Below are positions 61,724 to 64,000 of a stretch of DNA of 64,000 bases, piece by piece; the stretch's first letter is position 1, and every line of letters starts with the position of its first letter. The stretch covers positions 123,789 to 187,788 of the forward strand of contig JADJBS010000011.1 in assembly GCA_016703665.1 (NCBI GenBank), read 5' to 3'. Source of the DNA: Candidatus Defluviibacillus avedoerensis (GTDB taxonomy: Bacteria; Pseudomonadota; Gammaproteobacteria; Burkholderiales; Burkholderiaceae_C). A program made the translations under genes and the position numbers. The notes below the pieces were generated by a model that was not told the DNA's origin, searched no databases, and saw only the letters and a list, made by a program, of their open reading frames with translations.

Positions 61724-62395
61724 TCATCGTCCTGGCGCTTGACGGAGATCAAACGGCACGTCATCAGCGGACTGGGTGTTCAAGATGACATCTTTACCCA
61801 GGGAGTGCGCAATTCCAGCCTCGTAGAACACATTTGCATTCTTTCCGGTCAGATCGCAAATCACCACGCTCGATTTGCAAATCAATGAAACCACATCCTG
61901 AATGATCGCATCGTGGTTCCAGATGTCATCGGCCCTTTTGCACTTTTTCCCAACCGCTTCAGCCGCCGCACCCAGTGCTGCGTAGACACCGTCAAAACCC
62001 GCACTAAAAGGCATCATGGCTGACACCATCCGATTATTCGCAGGCTCGGGGCTCAGCTGAAATACTTTTGGCGTCGGCAGTTCACTGTACAAATTCCGCA
62101 GCAATGCCTTGGAAAGGTCAGCGTCCTTTATTGCCCAATGTGTACGACTGAACTCAAATTCTTCGATCCCAAGCTCCCGGGCCATCCGCAGCAGTGACGA
62201 ATTCGGAATCGGACGGATGGCGGGATCAACCGCATATTCGATTTGAAAATCTGTGCCCGAAAGTTTGAGCTGCGTGATGATTCCGACATACGCAACCTAG
62301 TTTCCTGCGGCGTGGGTGTACTCCAGTACGCGGCCACTGCCGAACGAGTCACGATGGGGCTTCCAGCCACCGCCCGAAACGATCAAATTAAACAT
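61724..62395 (-). pseudogene. Nucleoside 2-deoxyribosyltransferase-like gene, interrupted by an amber codon
   Basis: From ATG 62395 the frame reads MFNLIVSGGGWKPHRDSFG to an in-frame TAG at 62297-62299 (codon 33), then continues open with VAYVGIITQLKLSGTDFQIEY up to the end at 61724. The later part has a nucleoside-deoxyribosyltransferase-like pattern: AMMPFSAGFDGVYAAL, DDIWNHDAIIQDV, VVICDLTGKNANVFYEAGIAHSLGKDVIL. The C-terminus stops abruptly after VPFDLRQAPGR, earlier than I would expect. Translation could restart at ATG 62185, giving 153 residues that contain the core domain. Proteins with this core occur in accessory and defence regions, but function is unknown. Confidence 0.65.
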
Positions 62396-62407
62396 CCATC
62401 AATCCCA

Positions 62408-63487
62408 TCACTTGAGTTCGTACCAAGCACCACGCCCGCTGCCCTGCTGATTCAAATGACCGTGCTCGACCAGGTTGCGGAAATGTTGCTTCAGCGTGTT
62501 TCGGCTGACCCCCGTCAATTTGATCGCATCGCCAATCGTGACGCGCCCGTGCTCGCGGGCAAATTCGACGATCTGCAGTGACAGCTCGGGCAAGGCAGCC
62601 AGTACGATCTTCTCGCGCTCCACCTTCTTTTCCAGCCGCCGTACCTGCTCTGCCAGTGACCGCAGGAAGAACACCAGCCACGGTTGCCAGTTGGGAGCAT
62701 CTGTCCGGATAGACCCCTGCGTCTGCCGCAAGGCAAGGTAGTACGCCTCTTTATTCAGCTCGATCACGCTCTCCAGTGAGCTGTACGGCACGTAAGCGTA
62801 GCCTGCCTGAATGAGCAACAAAGTGGTCAAAGCACGACTGAGGCGGCCATTGCCATCCTGGAACGGGTGAATCTCCAAGAACACCACGACGAAGATGGCA
62901 ATGATCAAAAGCGGGTGCAAATGCGCCTTGTCGCGCTCCCCATTCACCCAGGCAACTAATTCCGCCATCAGACGCGGCGTGTCGAACGGGCTTGCCGTCT
63001 CGAACACGATCCCGATCTGCACACCGTTTTCATCGAAAGCGGCCACGCTGTTCGAGTTGGTCTTGTACTGTCCACGGTGCCGCGAGTCCTTCTCACTGTG
63101 GCGCAGCAGGATCTGGTGCAGTTGCTTGACGTGGTTCTCGTTGAACGGAATGTCACACCAGGAGCTGAACACCAAGTCCATCAGTTCGGCGTAGCCAGCC
63201 ACCTCCTGCTCATCACGTGTCTCGAAAAACTGGATGGCCAGGTTGGAAAGCAGCGTCTCCACTTCCCTGTCGGACAGCTTGCTGCCCTCGATACGGGTTG
63301 ATGACCCGATGCTCTCGATGGTGGCCACCCTGCGCAAGGCAGACAGACGATCAGGCGCAAGGGTACCCAAGGCACGCCAAGCGCCTTTGAACTCATCAAT
63401 CCGAGCGATCAGGCTCAATATTTCAGGGGTGATCTGAAGGGTGTCAGAGCGAAGCATAGAACCAATAATACGCCCAATAACACCCAT
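62408..63487 (-). CDS. Fic family protein with N-terminal inhibitory motif
   Basis: A Fic-fold enzyme, probably an AMP-transferase. The active motif HPFQDGNGRLSR (about residues 207-218) is complete. Upstream, SSTRIEG (about residues 62-68) fits the inhibitory (S/T)xxxE(G/N) helix, here N-terminal to the Fic core, so it is the class II, self-inhibited type. A C-terminal winged-helix region follows (VTIGDAIKLTGVSRNTLKQHF). The start is uncertain: ATG 63487 gives 359 residues, ATG 63457 gives 349, and a TTG at 63523 gives 371. The target protein is unknown. It lies on the same strand just upstream of the interrupted gene. Confidence 0.88.
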   Translation of the reverse strand: MGVIGRIIGSMLRSDTLQITPEILSLIARIDEFKGAWRALGTLAPDRLSALRRVATIESIGSSTRIEGSKLSDREVETLLSNLAIQFFETRDEQEVAGYAELMDLVFSSWCDIPFNENHVKQLHQILLRHSEKDSRHRGQYKTNSNSVAAFDENGVQIGIVFETASPFDTPRLMAELVAWVNGERDKAHLHPLLIIAIFVVVFLEIHPFQDGNGRLSRALTTLLLIQAGYAYVPYSSLESVIELNKEAYYLALRQTQGSIRTDAPNWQPWLVFFLRSLAEQVRRLEKKVEREKIVLAALPELSLQIVEFAREHGRVTIGDAIKLTGVSRNTLKQHFRNLVEHGHLNQQGSGRGAWYELK

Positions 63488-63882
63488 TCTCAAGATGTAA
63501 ACCTTTCGGTGTTCCGATGGCAAAATGGGTGTGAATGGATGTTTTATTGGTTCGGTTAGCTATCAATATCGGTCTTTATAGTCCATTGGACTGTAAGTGA
63601 CTGATTCTTAAAATAAAAAGGGCGCCAACTGTATGTCGTTAGCGCCCTTTGTACTTCAGTCTGGTAGGCTGGGGTCAATTGAAAGATGCCTTGAAACCCG
63701 CATGGATATTGGGTTTCTTAAACACCCTATTCAATTTGTACCCCACGTTGTACCCCCGCTTTACCTTTGGTAGGCCTGTTTTCAACCTAGCAAAGGTGCC
63801 CTGCAAACCGCATCGCAAAATAGTGATCTAGCGTTGTCGCGTTTTTGTTAGCAATCTGCGATTTGATACAACTAAGCAACAA
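63488..63882. other. Non-coding stretch between fic and the right-edge gene
   Basis: About 395 bases with no convincing reading frame. It contains the terminator-like hairpin at 63610-63650 and, further right, two nearby GTACCCC-type repeats (around 63740-63756) of the sort seen near integrase genes and attachment sites. No tRNA or complete direct repeat was found. The fic promoter should lie in 63488-63600. Confidence 0.4.
63610..63650 (-). terminator. Terminator reading leftwards, upstream of fic
   Basis: AAAGGGCGC (63617-63625) pairs with GCGCCCTTT (63642-63650) around a 16-base loop. On the minus strand the stem is followed by TTTATTT, so it terminates transcripts coming from the right (the partial gene at 63883-64000) before they reach fic. 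Confidence 0.65.
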
Positions 63883-64000
63883 TTACTTGGAGTCGCTGTA
63901 GGCAAACATCACTTTGCAACGGCGGTATCTTTGCGTCTTGCGGTCAACCAATCCAGCCTTACCCATAACCCTGGGCAGTTGATCAGGGTAGTTGTAGCCC
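63883..64000 (-). CDS. C-terminal end of an unrecognised protein (start outside window)
   Basis: The minus strand has an open frame from the right edge to a TAA at 63883-63885. The visible 38 residues begin GYNYPDQLPRVMGKAGLV and are strongly basic after that (DRKTQRYRRCKVMFAYSDSK). I do not recognise the family. The composition and the short distance to a terminator support a real coding end. Confidence 0.5.
   Translation of the reverse strand, partial: GYNYPDQLPRVMGKAGLVDRKTQRYRRCKVMFAYSDSK

Noticed and set aside
63488..63882. Phage attachment site or tRNA gene in the right-end gap
   Set aside because: No cloverleaf, no integrase in the window and no complete direct repeat pair could be found, only short GTACCCC repeats.

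Overview
The window reads as a chromosomal segment of a betaproteobacterium of the order Burkholderiales, most likely family Comamonadaceae (Rhodoferax/Polaromonas-like). The basis is gene order and protein character: an mla - ABC exporter - bolA - murA - hisG - hisD run, a pilMNOPQ - aroK - aroB cluster, a Bug-type solute-binding protein, a short-form HisG, and many 4-bp stop/start overlaps. No rRNA, tRNA, CRISPR array or complete prophage was seen. The genus assignment is inference; no 16S is present.

Layout. 1-2400 (minus): carbamoyltransferase, DUF5989 and SxtJ-type membrane protein, a small surface or natural-product module. 2490-5970 (minus): queF, alpha/beta hydrolase, 2OG-Fe(II) oxygenase, yaaA. 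6093-10719 (plus): FAD monooxygenase with its DUF2783 partner, then a large haem-c-sensing GGDEF/EAL protein. 10756-29528 (minus): Bug protein, a rearranged histidine operon, murA, bolA, an ABC exporter, the complete mla lipid-transport operon, and gltD. gltB follows at 29560-34314. 34500-39770 (minus): REP-associated transposase, methyltransferase, DUF1415, an unknown protein, MFS transporter, dgt. 39777-50507 (minus): aroB, aroK, two large Ig-like lipoproteins, pilQPONM. 50720-53141 (plus): penicillin-binding protein 1A. 53145-56104: cyaY (minus), lptM (plus), msrQ/msrP (minus), cytochrome c4 (minus). 56147-61307: engB, two LpxL-type acyltransferases (minus), metK and an HD-GYP protein (plus). 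61308-64000 is an accessory-looking end with gene remnants, a stop-interrupted gene, a Fic protein and a partial unknown gene.

Points that stand out. (1) The his operon is split between hisD and hisC by a lipoprotein gene on the opposite strand and a VapBC-type toxin-antitoxin pair; the vapC stop codon overlaps the hisC start codon, so hisC-B-H-A-F appear to be read from the toxin-antitoxin transcript. A tandem palindromic operator lies directly before vapB. hisI and hisE are absent from the end of the operon. (2) Between pilQ and aroK sit two paralogous Ig-like lipoproteins, each carrying a canonical 12-residue EF-hand-type calcium loop; this is the best candidate here for an undescribed system linked to type IV pili. 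(3) pilM and the neighbouring divergent PBP1A gene are each broken by a single-base shift in a seven-A run, which may be sequence error, mutation or slippage. (4) metK is preceded by a structured leader and followed by several hairpins.

Limits: all names come from reading protein sequence by eye. No database search, alignment, signal-peptide predictor or RNA folding program was run.
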